From UBA6244 sp963676875 (GTDB lineage: Bacteria > Bacteroidota > Bacteroidia > Bacteroidales > F082), in the NCBI GenBank assembly GCA_963676875.1, contig OY781436.1, positions 4,526,001-4,590,000 on the forward strand: a DNA stretch of 64,000 nt, read 5' to 3'. Both the position numbers and the translations under genes were made by a program. The stretch's first letter is position 1; each line of letters begins with the position of its first letter. Below are positions 52,901-61,221 of this stretch, piece after piece. Under the pieces are notes generated by a model. That model had not been told where the DNA came from. It ran no database searches and was given only the letters and a program-made list of their open reading frames with translations.

Positions 52901-54408
52901 CCTTTATTGGAAAGATTAATCAACATGGCAGAAACCTGATCGGCAGATTTTTGCATATAATCGGCCAAAGCATTCAACTGCACTTCATCCACTTTATAAT
53001 CGCGCATATAGTTCTGCACAACATACAAAGGATGCAAATCGTCGATACCCTGCAACTGATAGAAATCGCGGTTTGAAAAAAAATTACTTGAAACAAAATA
53101 TGCCAGATTTTTATCATTTACTGTGCGGATGCGTTTAAAAAGCATATCGTCCTCATTAAGCTTCCAAAACATGGCCTGCACATAGATATCCAGTTGGTGG
53201 TAGGAGTCGTAAAAGGGGATAGCGTTGGATGCATCTTCCATGCTATACAAAACCAGTTCCTGATCGCTATCGGTGTATTTTACAATCAATCCCGGATGAT
53301 AAATGGAGTCGTTTTCGAAATAAAACACTGCCGTAGCATGAGCCGAAATGGCCTCATCAGCCACAATCTTAAATTTGTCGGAAGTAAGCTTGCCAAAAAC
53401 CGTGTCGTTTCGCGTAATGGTAATGGTAGCTTGCTTTCCGCCTGAGGCGACACCATACATCCCCGAACCTTCAATTTGGACACCTCCGTAAAAGTGTATG
53501 TTTTCATAAATTTCGGGGAGGTCGATATCTGAAAGGTAAGCGGTAAAGGTGGGATATTGCGACCTTTCAGAAGGGGCACTTGCCAATACTTTATCACGAA
53601 AAGCACCAATAATGGGTTGTGCAAAAAAACGATTATAATGAAGCACAGCCGAATCGGCAACTATTTGAGGTTCATCCAGATTAAGTGTGTATTGGGGCAA
53701 GTCAACATAAATCTCCTTCCCCATTTCTTCGCCAAATCGCGACCAACGTACTACCCCCCCATCTCCATACCAGGTTTGGTTAGTGTACTGAAAAATCCCT
53801 GACGTGTGTTCGATGACGGCACTATCTTTTCTTGAAGCACAAACCAGCCTGACTTTCTCAAAATGAACCAGAAAGGTGGTGTCCAAATCAAACCGGAATC
53901 TGGTTTGACGGACATACCAGTCGTTAGATCGTTTTTCATGTATCTGATCTTTTTCGATCAGGTTGTTGGTAAAAGTAAGGAAATCTGAGAATGGACTGGC
54001 ATTTTTATCCAGTAGAAGGGTATCTGCAAAGGCATGCCAGGCAAGAATACTTTTAGGTGGCTGCGTAGACTCAGCCAACAAAGTGAGGGTATAAATATAG
54101 TCGTACAAATGAGGGAAGGTGCGCATACGTTTGGCACGCATGGTTTCGATCAATGCACGTATTTCATCCTTTTCCTCTTTGTTAAAACGACCAATGGTCC
54201 ACCTTTGATAAAAGCGATCCAGTAGCTCCTCTGATTTTTTTTCGTAGGTTCTCGAGATATTGGTGGTCAGAATATCAGAAATCTGTTGGAAAAATTTTTC
54301 CGAATCGGTTGACAATGAATCTACACTTTGAGAAAACGAGGCCAGGCCCACGAACTGGAATAGGAACAATAAAATGATGACTGAGTAGCTATTTCTATTC
54401 ATTGGCAA
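49906..54408 (-). CDS. Very large exported beta-rich protein of unknown function
   Basis: A 1500-residue protein with signal peptide about 1-27 (VGLASFSQSV). After a helical N-terminal part (30-160) it is dominated by long series of short amphipathic strands with repeats in the style of OstA/LptA beta-jellyroll proteins: IQFFKNRNFNFDGHVHMG, DSLRFFAGQAIYNLKDYTIE and KVHFGLAYDD. No transmembrane helix or catalytic motif is visible. Such architecture suggests a periplasmic scaffold or hydrophobic-ligand bridge between membranes, comparable in size to AsmA-like proteins, but this is inference. It is the last gene of the tpiA-prmA operon, 27 bp after prmA. Confidence 0.6.
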   Translation of the reverse strand: MPMNRNSYSVIILLFLFQFVGLASFSQSVDSLSTDSEKFFQQISDILTTNISRTYEKKSEELLDRFYQRWTIGRFNKEEKDEIRALIETMRAKRMRTFPHLYDYIYTLTLLAESTQPPKSILAWHAFADTLLLDKNASPFSDFLTFTNNLIEKDQIHEKRSNDWYVRQTRFRFDLDTTFLVHFEKVRLVCASRKDSAVIEHTSGIFQYTNQTWYGDGGVVRWSRFGEEMGKEIYVDLPQYTLNLDEPQIVADSAVLHYNRFFAQPIIGAFRDKVLASAPSERSQYPTFTAYLSDIDLPEIYENIHFYGGVQIEGSGMYGVASGGKQATITITRNDTVFGKLTSDKFKIVADEAISAHATAVFYFENDSIYHPGLIVKYTDSDQELVLYSMEDASNAIPFYDSYHQLDIYVQAMFWKLNEDDMLFKRIRTVNDKNLAYFVSSNFFSNRDFYQLQGIDDLHPLYVVQNYMRDYKVDEVQLNALADYMQKSADQVSAMLINLSNKGFLVYNTETQTAIVKDRLSYFLNAKSGLTDYDVIRLESNVRTRPNASLNIPSLGLNVYGVPEVSISDSQEVYIYPYDRNIQFFKNRNFNFDGHVHMGLLDFYTRNSTFIYDSFLLRMNYVDSLAFMVKSQDSLGRIDSLIHVHNVITNLNGTIYIDDVNNKSSLKSFPQFPTFVSNDESYVYYNRRSIQDSTLLADNFYYRVDPFVFDSIKTFSTDGLAFEGTLISAGVFPDVSQPLVVMPDYSLGFQHTTPEKGYPVYGNKGVFKQDISLSNEGFVGIGFLDYLSSKTRSDSFVFYPDSLIATGQTFVVDESPVKYDFPSVQGDTVDIKWLIDTNVMMVDNLNKPFIVYGNSWLKGTLALNPEYLLGSGAFFFDQSELVSNAIDFNYNELSADTADFYLKNRDNDTLVFYANQYQANINFDAQTGHFNHIYNNSFLKFPFNKYISTLDEVEWRMNEDVLVLQSNLGRDYRGIDTLTNVEMVDYQLVGPEFISVKPEQDSLRFFAGQAIYNLKDYTIEIENARMIKVADAAIFPLDGKVRILRDAVMETLKNATIIADRAHKYHTIYQSELNIHGKDHFSGNGWIDYVDRLGAKQPVFFSDIASTASGITTGYGQTLPDEIFFLSPEYLYKGTLKMVASEPNLVFEGGYRLNQECVLNYDNWVSFNQVLDPKNIVFNLADSTFDMEGRKVHFGLAYDDEFRKYYPLVFQPLRHPGDRMLMDAHGQLVFDTLNGKFVVGTHGKIDKTQPLMADDIALETEKCIMRGHGNLNLGLDFHMLNVQATGTFEHLIVPDSTRMQVVLALDFFFDTKLLEMITDSLRLSYNAGVTDSKGIFPLFLKKNLPLDVNAEEMINELALYGQIRKLPDLLKQSMIFTDLNLNWDPDSRSYISTGKIGLGYLGGNTINKYLDGYVQIEPGVTGSALNVYMSSSPDNWCFFSYKNGIMQAMSSDMAFNEKLETIKLEKRVLNPSSDVDYYEFVISTKRKMVEFVREMEDKKR

Positions 54409-54435
54409 TATTTTCTCAAATAACAGTATAACAGA

Positions 54436-55272
54436 TTATCCTTTAATAAAGTGTGCCACCACCCAATTATTTTTTGCGCGTGACTCCACTAAAGTCAGGT
54501 GACTTTTTGTTGCATTGGTGACCATATCGGGCAAGTCTTCGGTATAAAACCCACTGAAGAAGATGTGTCCACCCGCCTTGAGTACGTCGGCATATACAGG
54601 CATATCGCGCATCAGGATGTTTTTGTTGATATTGGCCAGAATCACATCAAATGCCATGGGTGGTTGCAGATTGTCGGCATCGCCCAACACGGCCATAATA
54701 TTGGTTATACCATTAATTTCAGCGTTTTCCACCGTGTTGTTGTACGACCATTCATCGTTATCGATGGCGAGCACTTCGGTAGCACCTTTCATGGAACATA
54801 AAATGGCCAGCACACCTGTTCCACACCCCATATCGAGCACCATTTTTCCCGACAAATCCTGATCGAGCATCATCTCCAGCATTTGCGCAGTGGTTTCGTG
54901 GTGGGCCGTTCCAAAAGCCATTTTTGGTTTCACTACAATGTCAAATTCAACCCCTTCAACCGGTTGGTGAAAGGGCGCACGCACCACGCACCTGTCCGAA
55001 ATGGTTACCAAAGGATAGTTGCTTTCCCATACTTCGTTCCAGTTTTGGTCGGGAATAAAAGTTTGGGTTATTTTGTCCACGACGTCAGGTTGCCGGCAAT
55101 AATCTATTTTTTCAAGCAAATTCGGTTGGTAGTCCTTTTCAGGAATATAGGCAATAAGCTGATTTTCTGCTTCTTCAAAACTCTCAAAACCAACTTCTGC
55201 CAAAAGGGCAATCAACATGTCGGTTTCATCCTGATTGCCCTTTACGGGAATGTTCAATTGATAATAATTCAC
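54436..55272 (-). CDS. prmA: Ribosomal protein L11 methyltransferase
   Basis: A 278-residue SAM-dependent enzyme. The N-terminal domain (1-95) recognises L11 and the Rossmann domain carries motif I VLDMGCGTGVLAI, motif II EVLAIDNDEWSY and the catalytic-region string ILANINKNIL. It methylates lysines of L11. It starts 9 bp after tpiA and leads into the 1500-residue protein gene. Confidence 0.93.
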   Translation of the reverse strand: MNYYQLNIPVKGNQDETDMLIALLAEVGFESFEEAENQLIAYIPEKDYQPNLLEKIDYCRQPDVVDKITQTFIPDQNWNEVWESNYPLVTISDRCVVRAPFHQPVEGVEFDIVVKPKMAFGTAHHETTAQMLEMMLDQDLSGKMVLDMGCGTGVLAILCSMKGATEVLAIDNDEWSYNNTVENAEINGITNIMAVLGDADNLQPPMAFDVILANINKNILMRDMPVYADVLKAGGHIFFSGFYTEDLPDMVTNATKSHLTLVESRAKNNWVVAHFIKG

Positions 55273-55281
55273 TTTTTTCTT

Positions 55282-56043
55282 TTAAAAACTCTTCACAATT
55301 TTAATAAAATCGTCGGCTTTGAGGGAGGCACCACCTATTAAACCGCCATCCACATCGGGATTAGCAAACAACTCGGCCGCATTTTTTGCATTGCAACTGC
55401 CACCATAGAGGATGGTGGTCTCCTCAGCGATTTCCTGTCCGTATTTTTCGGCAACCAAACCCCTGATATACGCATGCATTTCTTGTGCCTGATCGGAAGT
55501 AGCCGTAACACCGGTGCCAATGGCCCAAACAGGTTCGTAGGCAATTACCACTTCAGAAAACTCATCGGCGTTCAATTGAAAAAGGCCTTCAGCAAGTTGT
55601 TCTTTAACCACCTCAAAATGCTTATTGGCATTGCGTTCCTCCAATTGTTCGCCAATACAGAAAATGGGGTGTATGGCATGGTCGAGGAGTTTTTCCACCT
55701 TGGTAGCCAACAGGGCGTTGGTTTCGCCGAAATACTTTCTGCGCTCGCTGTGTCCCACGATGCAATATCCCAGTTCGATGGAGGCCAGCATGGCAGCACT
55801 CACCTCACCTGTGTAGGCGCCTTCCTCGTGTTCGCTCACATTTTGAGCAGCAATTTGCAATCCCGATTCATCGGCATAATCGGAAGCCATTTCCAGATAC
55901 GGAAAAGGAGGACAAAGTATGACTTCACAAGCCAAATCTGCACCATCCAATTCGTCAGCAATAGTGCTCACGAGTTCTTCAGCATCCTGAAATGTTTTAT
56001 TCATTTTCCAGTTTCCTGCAACAATTTTCTTTCTCATATTCAA
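55282..56043 (-). CDS. tpiA: Triosephosphate isomerase
   Basis: A 253-residue TIM barrel with the expected catalytic residues: Asn/Lys in VAGNWKMNKT, His in VGHSERRKYFGE, Glu in IAYEPVWAIGTG and the phosphate loop ILYGGSCN with GLIGGASL. It interconverts dihydroxyacetone phosphate and glyceraldehyde 3-phosphate. A second in-frame ATG at 56037 (MRKKIVAGNWK) is the better family match for the start. It heads the tpiA-prmA operon. Confidence 0.97.
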   Translation of the reverse strand: MNMRKKIVAGNWKMNKTFQDAEELVSTIADELDGADLACEVILCPPFPYLEMASDYADESGLQIAAQNVSEHEEGAYTGEVSAAMLASIELGYCIVGHSERRKYFGETNALLATKVEKLLDHAIHPIFCIGEQLEERNANKHFEVVKEQLAEGLFQLNADEFSEVVIAYEPVWAIGTGVTATSDQAQEMHAYIRGLVAEKYGQEIAEETTILYGGSCNAKNAAELFANPDVDGGLIGGASLKADDFIKIVKSF

Positions 56044-56102
56044 GTTATTATGTTGTTATTAACCCTTTCAGGGAATATTTTTATTTTATAATTAGGTTAT
56101 TA

Positions 56103-57530
56103 TTATTTCACCATTCTAAATCCCAAGCCGGGATTGGAGGTTTTTGGCAACAGATAAAAGCGGTCGGATGAACGACAATCGTCATCGCCATTGTACACTG
56201 AACCGCCACGAACGATGCGCATCTCGCCGGTTGCAGGACCTGTGGGGTTATCGTTTTCTTCCAAAGTATAATAATCCCAAGCATACCAATCGGAGCACCA
56301 TTCAGAAGCATTCCCCGACAAGTCGTACAATCCCAGCTGGTTAGCATCTTTTGTTCCAACCTCGTGATTTACAGCATATGAGTTGGCTGCATACCAAGCT
56401 ACGTTGGCAATGTTGTCGCTACCTGCATAAGTATAATTTCCCGGACTGTTACCACCTTTAGCTGCAAATTCCCATTCGGCCTCGGTGGGCAATCGTCCTC
56501 CATAGTGGGCGCAAAATTCTTCAGCACCCAACCAGGTAACCTGGGTTACCGGGAAATTATGGTTGCCGAACACCGCGCTGAAGGAGCCTCCGCTATAGGT
56601 AATCTTACAACTTTCTTCACCAATAAAAATCAGTGGCTCCCCACCCAACGATCCGTCAGGGCTACAGCCAATTTCGTTCAAAAAGTCGGCAAATTGCTTG
56701 TTGGTAATTTCGTACTTACTCATTTGAAAGGCATTTACAGTAACCATGCGTATGGGGGTTTCATCGTACGTATTGCAGGTTTCCTGATTGCTTTGGGTGC
56801 ACCCCATCTCAAAGGTTCCGCCGGTTATGTCCACAAAAGTGAGATCGATTACACCGCTTCCACCGGCACCTACCGCAATGGTGCGGCTGTTGCCACTGAT
56901 ATTGCCGTCCAAATCGCGCACTTGCATAATCACCTCATATTGTCCCTGAACTCCATAAGTGTGGGTTACGATTTTTTCGGTTGACCAGTTGGAATCCCAA
57001 CTTCCATTGTTGTCAAAATCCCATCTAACTTCTAATTGCGTAACTGTATCCTGAGCATCACTGCAATCCGACGCATTGAAAGTGAACAAGGTGTTTTCGT
57101 CTCCGATAACCGGATTAACCGTAAATGTGGCTACAGGAAAGTCGTTGGCAATATCCACAGAATCCACCACTGTAAGGTTACGCGAAACCCAACCAGTATT
57201 GCCTGACTGGTCTCTTACCTGTAAGCCAATGGTGTAATACCCGATTTGCTGATATTTACGGCTTACGATGGGATCTGCAATCCATTCAGTTTCCCACATT
57301 CCATCGTTATTAAAATCCCAGCGGAACTCCAGATTGTCAAACGAAGTAAAGTCGTCGGAAGATTCTGAAGCATCAAAAATCACCGTGGTATCAACCACCG
57401 TATAAGGAGGAGTAACCGTAAATGATGCAGTTGGTTGCAAATTTTGAGAATCTTTGGTGCAAGAACCAATCAATAAATACATAAAAAGTATGGCCAATGC
57501 AGCGGCAGAAAAATACCTGTGTCTTATCAT
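56103..57530 (-). CDS. Lipoprotein with two PKD domains and a SUMF1-like domain
   Basis: A 475-residue lipoprotein (Cys at 24 in LIGSCTKDS). Residues 32-125 and 132-220 are two PKD-type domains, each with the WDF(N/D)N(D/N)G core. Residues 235-475 are a formylglycine-generating-enzyme (SUMF1) fold: GGTFEMGCTQ, YEITNKQFADFLNEIG, GGRLPTEAEWEFAAKGG, GNASEWCSDWY and RIVRGGSVYNGDDDCRSS. The catalytic Cys pair of true FGE appears reduced to one Cys in the last motif, so a binding or structural role, as in gliding or secretion-type SUMF1 proteins, is more likely than sulfatase activation. Confidence 0.85.
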   Translation of the reverse strand: MIRHRYFSAAALAILFMYLLIGSCTKDSQNLQPTASFTVTPPYTVVDTTVIFDASESSDDFTSFDNLEFRWDFNNDGMWETEWIADPIVSRKYQQIGYYTIGLQVRDQSGNTGWVSRNLTVVDSVDIANDFPVATFTVNPVIGDENTLFTFNASDCSDAQDTVTQLEVRWDFDNNGSWDSNWSTEKIVTHTYGVQGQYEVIMQVRDLDGNISGNSRTIAVGAGGSGVIDLTFVDITGGTFEMGCTQSNQETCNTYDETPIRMVTVNAFQMSKYEITNKQFADFLNEIGCSPDGSLGGEPLIFIGEESCKITYSGGSFSAVFGNHNFPVTQVTWLGAEEFCAHYGGRLPTEAEWEFAAKGGNSPGNYTYAGSDNIANVAWYAANSYAVNHEVGTKDANQLGLYDLSGNASEWCSDWYAWDYYTLEENDNPTGPATGEMRIVRGGSVYNGDDDCRSSDRFYLLPKTSNPGLGFRMVK

Positions 57531-57585
57531 CCAGATCAGAGCTTTTAATTATAAGTACCTAAAAAAACAATCTTTTATCAAGGTG

Positions 57586-57593
57586 CAAAAGTA
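57586..57593 (-). promoter_or_regulatory. -7 promoter element of the SUMF1 lipoprotein gene
   Basis: TACTTTTG on the minus strand, a perfect TAnnTTTG, 56 bp before the ATG at 57530. The gap 57531-57864 contains this element and the plus-strand promoter at 57796; I see nothing else in it. Confidence 0.5.
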
Positions 57594-57795
57594 CGAATAA
57601 AACCCAAAGTGCATATGGACACATGGCGAACCTTATCAAAAGTTTCATGTTGAAAAACATCCAGCTTTTGACTACAAAATCAGGCTAAAAAAGTGTCCGT
57701 AATCGCACATTATGCGCCATTGAACTCAGATTTATACCAACCACCGAAACATATCTCCATTCACCGAAAAACTTCCCCAACTCACCTAAAAACGA

Positions 57796-57826
57796 TTTAC
57801 GCAAGCTGTTTACCAGCGTATTTTTG
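57796..57826 (+). promoter_or_regulatory. Promoter of the small DIP-repeat protein gene
   Basis: TTTA at 57796-57799 and TATTTTTG at 57819-57826 are spaced 19 bp, with a perfect -7 element. The transcript should begin near 57833, about 30 bases before the ATG at 57865. Confidence 0.6.
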
Positions 57827-57864
57827 CTTCATAATCATTGATAAAAAGTACAAAAAATAAAGTC

Positions 57865-58200
57865 ATGAAAACTATCCTTACACTCACCTTCGCCCTCGCC
57901 CTTCTACTTGGAAGCACTCAACTGAATGCCAACACCCCTCCATCGTATGCATTACTAACCGAGGAATCATATATCGACGATATTCCATTCGATACCGAAA
58001 AAATATACGATAGTGTTCAGGATGCCTACGTTGCTCAATACTTTCAGTTGGAAGATGAATCATTCGTGGATGATATACCTTTTAATACTTTCTCGGTAGT
58101 GGACAAGCATCAAATAGTCAACGAACCCGAGTTCAATCTCGAAGAAGAAGAATTCATCAACGATATTCCGTCGGTAACCATGGAAATTGCGGAATTATAA
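57865..58200 (+). CDS. Small secreted protein with three E-x-(Y/F)-x-DIP repeats
   Basis: A 111-residue protein; signal peptide 1-22 (LLGSTQLNAN). The mature part holds three copies of an acidic motif about 30 residues apart: EESYIDDIPFDT at 33-44, DESFVDDIPFNT at 64-75 and EEEFINDIPSVT at 94-105. The sequence is highly acidic and otherwise low in structure. I know similar DDIPF-type repeats from Bacteroidota hypothetical proteins but no function. It has its own strong promoter and terminator, so it is a stand-alone unit and perhaps well expressed. The open frame begins earlier at 57838, but the ATG at 57865 fits the promoter. Confidence 0.75.
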   Translation: MKTILTLTFALALLLGSTQLNANTPPSYALLTEESYIDDIPFDTEKIYDSVQDAYVAQYFQLEDESFVDDIPFNTFSVVDKHQIVNEPEFNLEEEEFINDIPSVTMEIAEL

Positions 58201-58230
58201 CAAATCATCACCAACTAACTCACTTCAAAG

Positions 58231-58252
58231 GCTGCTGAAAGGCAGCTTTTTT
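58231..58252 (+). terminator. Intrinsic terminator of the DIP-repeat gene
   Basis: GCTGC and GCAGC pair around a six-base loop and are followed by six T. It begins 31 bp after the stop codon. Confidence 0.7.
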
Positions 58253-58299
58253 AGTTGATAAAAAGCCCGGTTCAAAAGAAGAAACAATGGGATTTGACC

Positions 58300-58307
58300 T
58301 AAATTTG
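58300..58307 (+). promoter_or_regulatory. -7 promoter element of the MFS gene
   Basis: TAAATTTG, a perfect TAnnTTTG, 22 bp before the ATG at 58330. No clear -33 partner. Confidence 0.45.
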
Positions 58308-58329
58308 TAACCACAAATCGCTGCAAAAT

Positions 58330-59595
58330 ATGGTACCCATAACCAAAGACCTTCAGTATTACAAATTTTGTTTGTACGGGTTTTTCAAAAACCTACGGTT
58401 TTTTGATGCCTTTCTGGTGTTGTTTTTTCTGGAAAAGGGTGTGGGTTATCTGGAGATTGGATTACTATATGGAACCCGTGAGATTGCCATCATGCTCATG
58501 GAAATTCCCAGCGGTTTTATCGCTGATGCCCTGGGACGCCGACGCACCCTGATTGCCTCATTTGCCTTTTATATTCTTTCCTTTTTGGCCTTTTTCTTTA
58601 GCTCGAACATCGCACTCCTTTTTGGCGCCATGTTGCTGTATGCCATAGGTGACGCATTTCGGACCGGTGTTCACAAGGCCATGATTTTTCAATACCTCAA
58701 GACCAACGGCTGGGCCAATCAAAAGGTAAATTACTATGGTCACACCCGTTCATGGTCACAGGTAGGCTCTGCTTTTTCGGCTCTGATCGCCGGGGTCATC
58801 GTGTTTTTTGGCGGTGCCATCAGCGAGGTGTTTTTGTGGTCGGTGATACCTTATTTATTTGATGTAGTGCTGATTGCTTCCTATCCCAAGTGGCTCGATG
58901 GTGAAGTCAAAACTCACCACCTTGATACGGTAAAAGCCCGATTTTTAGAAGTTTGGAAGTCTTTCGTTATTTCATTAAAACACAAGAGCACCCTTACCGC
59001 CCTGCTGAGCACCTCCCTTTTTTCAGGATATTATTCAGCCATCAAAGACTATATCCAACCCATGATCAAAACCATGGCGCTGGCCGTTCCTGTGATTTCA
59101 TATTTGGAAGACGACCAAAAAACTGCCTTTTTGGTTGGAATTATCTATTTTGGGTTGTATTTGCTCACAGCCTTAGCCAGTCGGCTTTCGGGAAGAATTA
59201 CTTCACTTTTCAGCAATAGCCTCACTCCCATGAATGTGTCCTTGCTGGCCGGATTGGGTGCAGGGATTGTTTTTCTTTCGTTCCACTATATTGGATTTTA
59301 CACCATGCCCATCGTTGGCTTTGTGGTGGTGATGATGATTGAAAATATGCGTAAACCATTGGGTATTGCCCTGATTGCGGAACTTTCGGAAGATGAAGCC
59401 ATGGCCAGTGTACTGTCGGTTACCTCCCAGGCCAAATCGTTGATTGCCGCCATTCTCGCCGCACTCACAGGTCTGGCAGCCGACCTTTGGGGTTTGAATA
59501 CGGGTATCATCCTGATATCAGCCCTGTTGTTGGTGCTTTATCCCTTATATCGCTTGAAAGCAGAACAAATCAAGGATACGAAATCAGAGGAATAG
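58330..59595 (+). CDS. MFS transporter
   Basis: A 421-residue membrane protein with about twelve helices. The loop between helices 2 and 3 contains the MFS motif A variant GFIADALGRRRTL (G-x-x-x-D-x-x-G-R-R). The closest flavour is the multidrug/unknown-substrate group with REIAIMLMEIPSG in helix 2. The central cytoplasmic loop (about 190-225) is charged. Substrate unknown. It stands alone between two terminator/promoter units. Confidence 0.85.
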   Translation: MVPITKDLQYYKFCLYGFFKNLRFFDAFLVLFFLEKGVGYLEIGLLYGTREIAIMLMEIPSGFIADALGRRRTLIASFAFYILSFLAFFFSSNIALLFGAMLLYAIGDAFRTGVHKAMIFQYLKTNGWANQKVNYYGHTRSWSQVGSAFSALIAGVIVFFGGAISEVFLWSVIPYLFDVVLIASYPKWLDGEVKTHHLDTVKARFLEVWKSFVISLKHKSTLTALLSTSLFSGYYSAIKDYIQPMIKTMALAVPVISYLEDDQKTAFLVGIIYFGLYLLTALASRLSGRITSLFSNSLTPMNVSLLAGLGAGIVFLSFHYIGFYTMPIVGFVVVMMIENMRKPLGIALIAELSEDEAMASVLSVTSQAKSLIAAILAALTGLAADLWGLNTGIILISALLLVLYPLYRLKAEQIKDTKSEE

Positions 59596-59681
59596 CCTAG
59601 CAGTACCACAATCTTCCGTAAATCTACACCCCCATAACCTACAATAAAACATAGTGGCCTATTTAGAATGAATAAGAATAA

Positions 59682-59689
59682 TACCTTTG
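59682..59689 (+). promoter_or_regulatory. -7 promoter element of the desaturase gene
   Basis: TACCTTTG, a perfect TAnnTTTG, 19 bp before the ATG at 59709. Confidence 0.55.
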
Positions 59690-59708
59690 CCGTTCTAAAA
59701 CATACCAA

Positions 59709-60686
59709 ATGATACTATCCAATCTCCGCCAGGAAGTAATGCATACCCTTGAAAAATCAATGGATGAATTTCTGACAACATTTATGAAACCCATTGAAGA
59801 AATCTGGCAACCCGCTGATATGCTGCCGGATTCAACCTCCCCAAAATTCTTGAACGAAGTGGAAGAAATTCGGGAATTGGCCATGGAACTGGACGATGAT
59901 TTGCTCACCGTATTGATAGGCGACACCATTACCGAAGAAGCTTTGCCCACCTACGAAGCCTGGCTGATGGATATGGCAGGTGTGGATCAGGCAAATAAAA
60001 ACGGATGGTCGAAGTGGATGCGGGCCTGGACTTCCGAAGAAAACCGTCATGGGGATTTGCTCAACAAGTATTTGTACCTGAGTGGTCGTGTTAACATGCG
60101 CGAAGTGGAAATTTCCACACAACATCTGATCAACGACGGCATCGACATTCATACCGCCAAAGACCCCTACCGTAGCTTTGTTTATACGAGTTTTCAGGAA
60201 CTGGCCACCAATTTATCCCACCGACGAGTGGCGTTGTTGGCCAAAAAAAGCAACAATCTCCAGTTGGCCAAAATGTGCGGTTTTATCGCCGCCGACGAAA
60301 ACCGTCATGCCAATGCATACAAGCATTTTGTTAAGCGGATTTTCGAACTCGACCCCAGCGACATGATGCTGGCTTTTGAGGACATGATGAAAAAGAAAAT
60401 TGTGATGCCGGCCCATTTCCTGAGAGAATCGGGAGGGAAAATAGGTGAACTTTTTACCCATTTTTCTGATGCTGCCCAACGAACCATGGTCTATACCACA
60501 CAGGATTATATCGATATCATGAACTCCCTGATCAAGGAATGGAACATTGAGGGCATGCGCGACTTGAACGATTCTGCCGAAAAAGCCAGAGACTATATCA
60601 TGGCGTTACCTGCTCGTTTACAGCGCATTTCGGAGCGGATGACGGTGCCAAGCGAGGCCTATCCTTTTAAGTGGATCACGGTATAA
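59709..60686 (+). CDS. Acyl-ACP desaturase (plant-type, di-iron)
   Basis: A 325-residue soluble desaturase of the stearoyl-ACP 9-desaturase family. The two di-iron motifs E-E-x-R-H and D-E-x-R-H are at 110-114 (EENRHG) and 196-200 (DENRHA). Further ligands come from EALPTYEAWL and the helix with QELATNLSHR. It would introduce a double bond into acyl-ACP for membrane lipid unsaturation, using ferredoxin and O2, so the organism must tolerate some oxygen. It has its own promoter. Confidence 0.93.
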   Translation: MILSNLRQEVMHTLEKSMDEFLTTFMKPIEEIWQPADMLPDSTSPKFLNEVEEIRELAMELDDDLLTVLIGDTITEEALPTYEAWLMDMAGVDQANKNGWSKWMRAWTSEENRHGDLLNKYLYLSGRVNMREVEISTQHLINDGIDIHTAKDPYRSFVYTSFQELATNLSHRRVALLAKKSNNLQLAKMCGFIAADENRHANAYKHFVKRIFELDPSDMMLAFEDMMKKKIVMPAHFLRESGGKIGELFTHFSDAAQRTMVYTTQDYIDIMNSLIKEWNIEGMRDLNDSAEKARDYIMALPARLQRISERMTVPSEAYPFKWITV

Positions 60687-60765
60687 GACAAGGGTCACTT
60701 ATTTAGTCCCAATATAAAATACTGCCTGCCGCATTTTTTTTGATGCGTGGTATTTGAGGTTTTCT

Positions 60766-60773
60766 TACGTTTG
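60766..60773 (+). promoter_or_regulatory. -7 promoter element of nikR
   Basis: TACGTTTG, a perfect TAnnTTTG. The start of transcription should be at about 60780, directly in front of the operator at 60781-60808. Confidence 0.6.
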
Positions 60774-60780
60774 CAAAATA

Positions 60781-60808
60781 GTATTACTAAATTTTAAAAA
60801 CGTAACAC
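60781..60808. promoter_or_regulatory. NikR operator overlapping the nikR leader
   Basis: GTATTAC, 14 bases, GTAACAC: total 28 bp with one mismatch from the dyad GTGTTAC-N14-GTAACAC. This matches the pattern I recall for NikR of archaea and deltaproteobacteria. It ends one base before the nikR ATG at 60809 and starts at the predicted transcription start, ideal for autorepression. Confidence 0.75.
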
Positions 60809-61210
60809 ATGGCCGTAGTCAGATTTGGCGTTTCATTGGAACAAGAATTGTTGGATGCCCTCGACCAATATGCCAGCGATCGTCATTTTACCAACCGCTC
60901 ACAAGCTATCCGTCACCTGATTTCCAACAATCAGGTGGAACAAGAATGGCAAAACGACAAACTGGTAGCAGGTTCCATCACCTTAATTTACGACCACCAC
61001 AAGCGCGACATTCAAAAAACGCTCACCCACATCCAACACGACTACCACGACACCATCCTTTCATCGCTACACTTCCACCTCGACCACGATAACTGCATGG
61101 AAATCATTGCCGTAAAAGGTTATGCGGATAGATTAACAAAACTTTCCGAACAAATGATATCCATCAAAGGCATTCAACACGGAAAACTCTGTATGACCAA
61201 AGCAGAGTAA
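60809..61210 (+). CDS. nikR: Nickel-responsive transcriptional regulator
   Basis: A 133-residue regulator. The N-terminal ribbon-helix-helix (VVRFGVSLEQELLDALDQYA, TNRSQAIRHLI) binds DNA and the ACT-like C-terminal domain binds nickel. The four nickel ligands of E. coli NikR (H76, H87, H89, C95) are present with a shift of one: H77, H88, H90 and C96. It represses nickel-uptake genes when nickel is bound. It is followed by a TonB receptor and a periplasmic binding protein, which fits control of nickel import. Confidence 0.96.
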   Translation: MAVVRFGVSLEQELLDALDQYASDRHFTNRSQAIRHLISNNQVEQEWQNDKLVAGSITLIYDHHKRDIQKTLTHIQHDYHDTILSSLHFHLDHDNCMEIIAVKGYADRLTKLSEQMISIKGIQHGKLCMTKAE

Positions 61211-61221
61211 TTTTTTTACCA

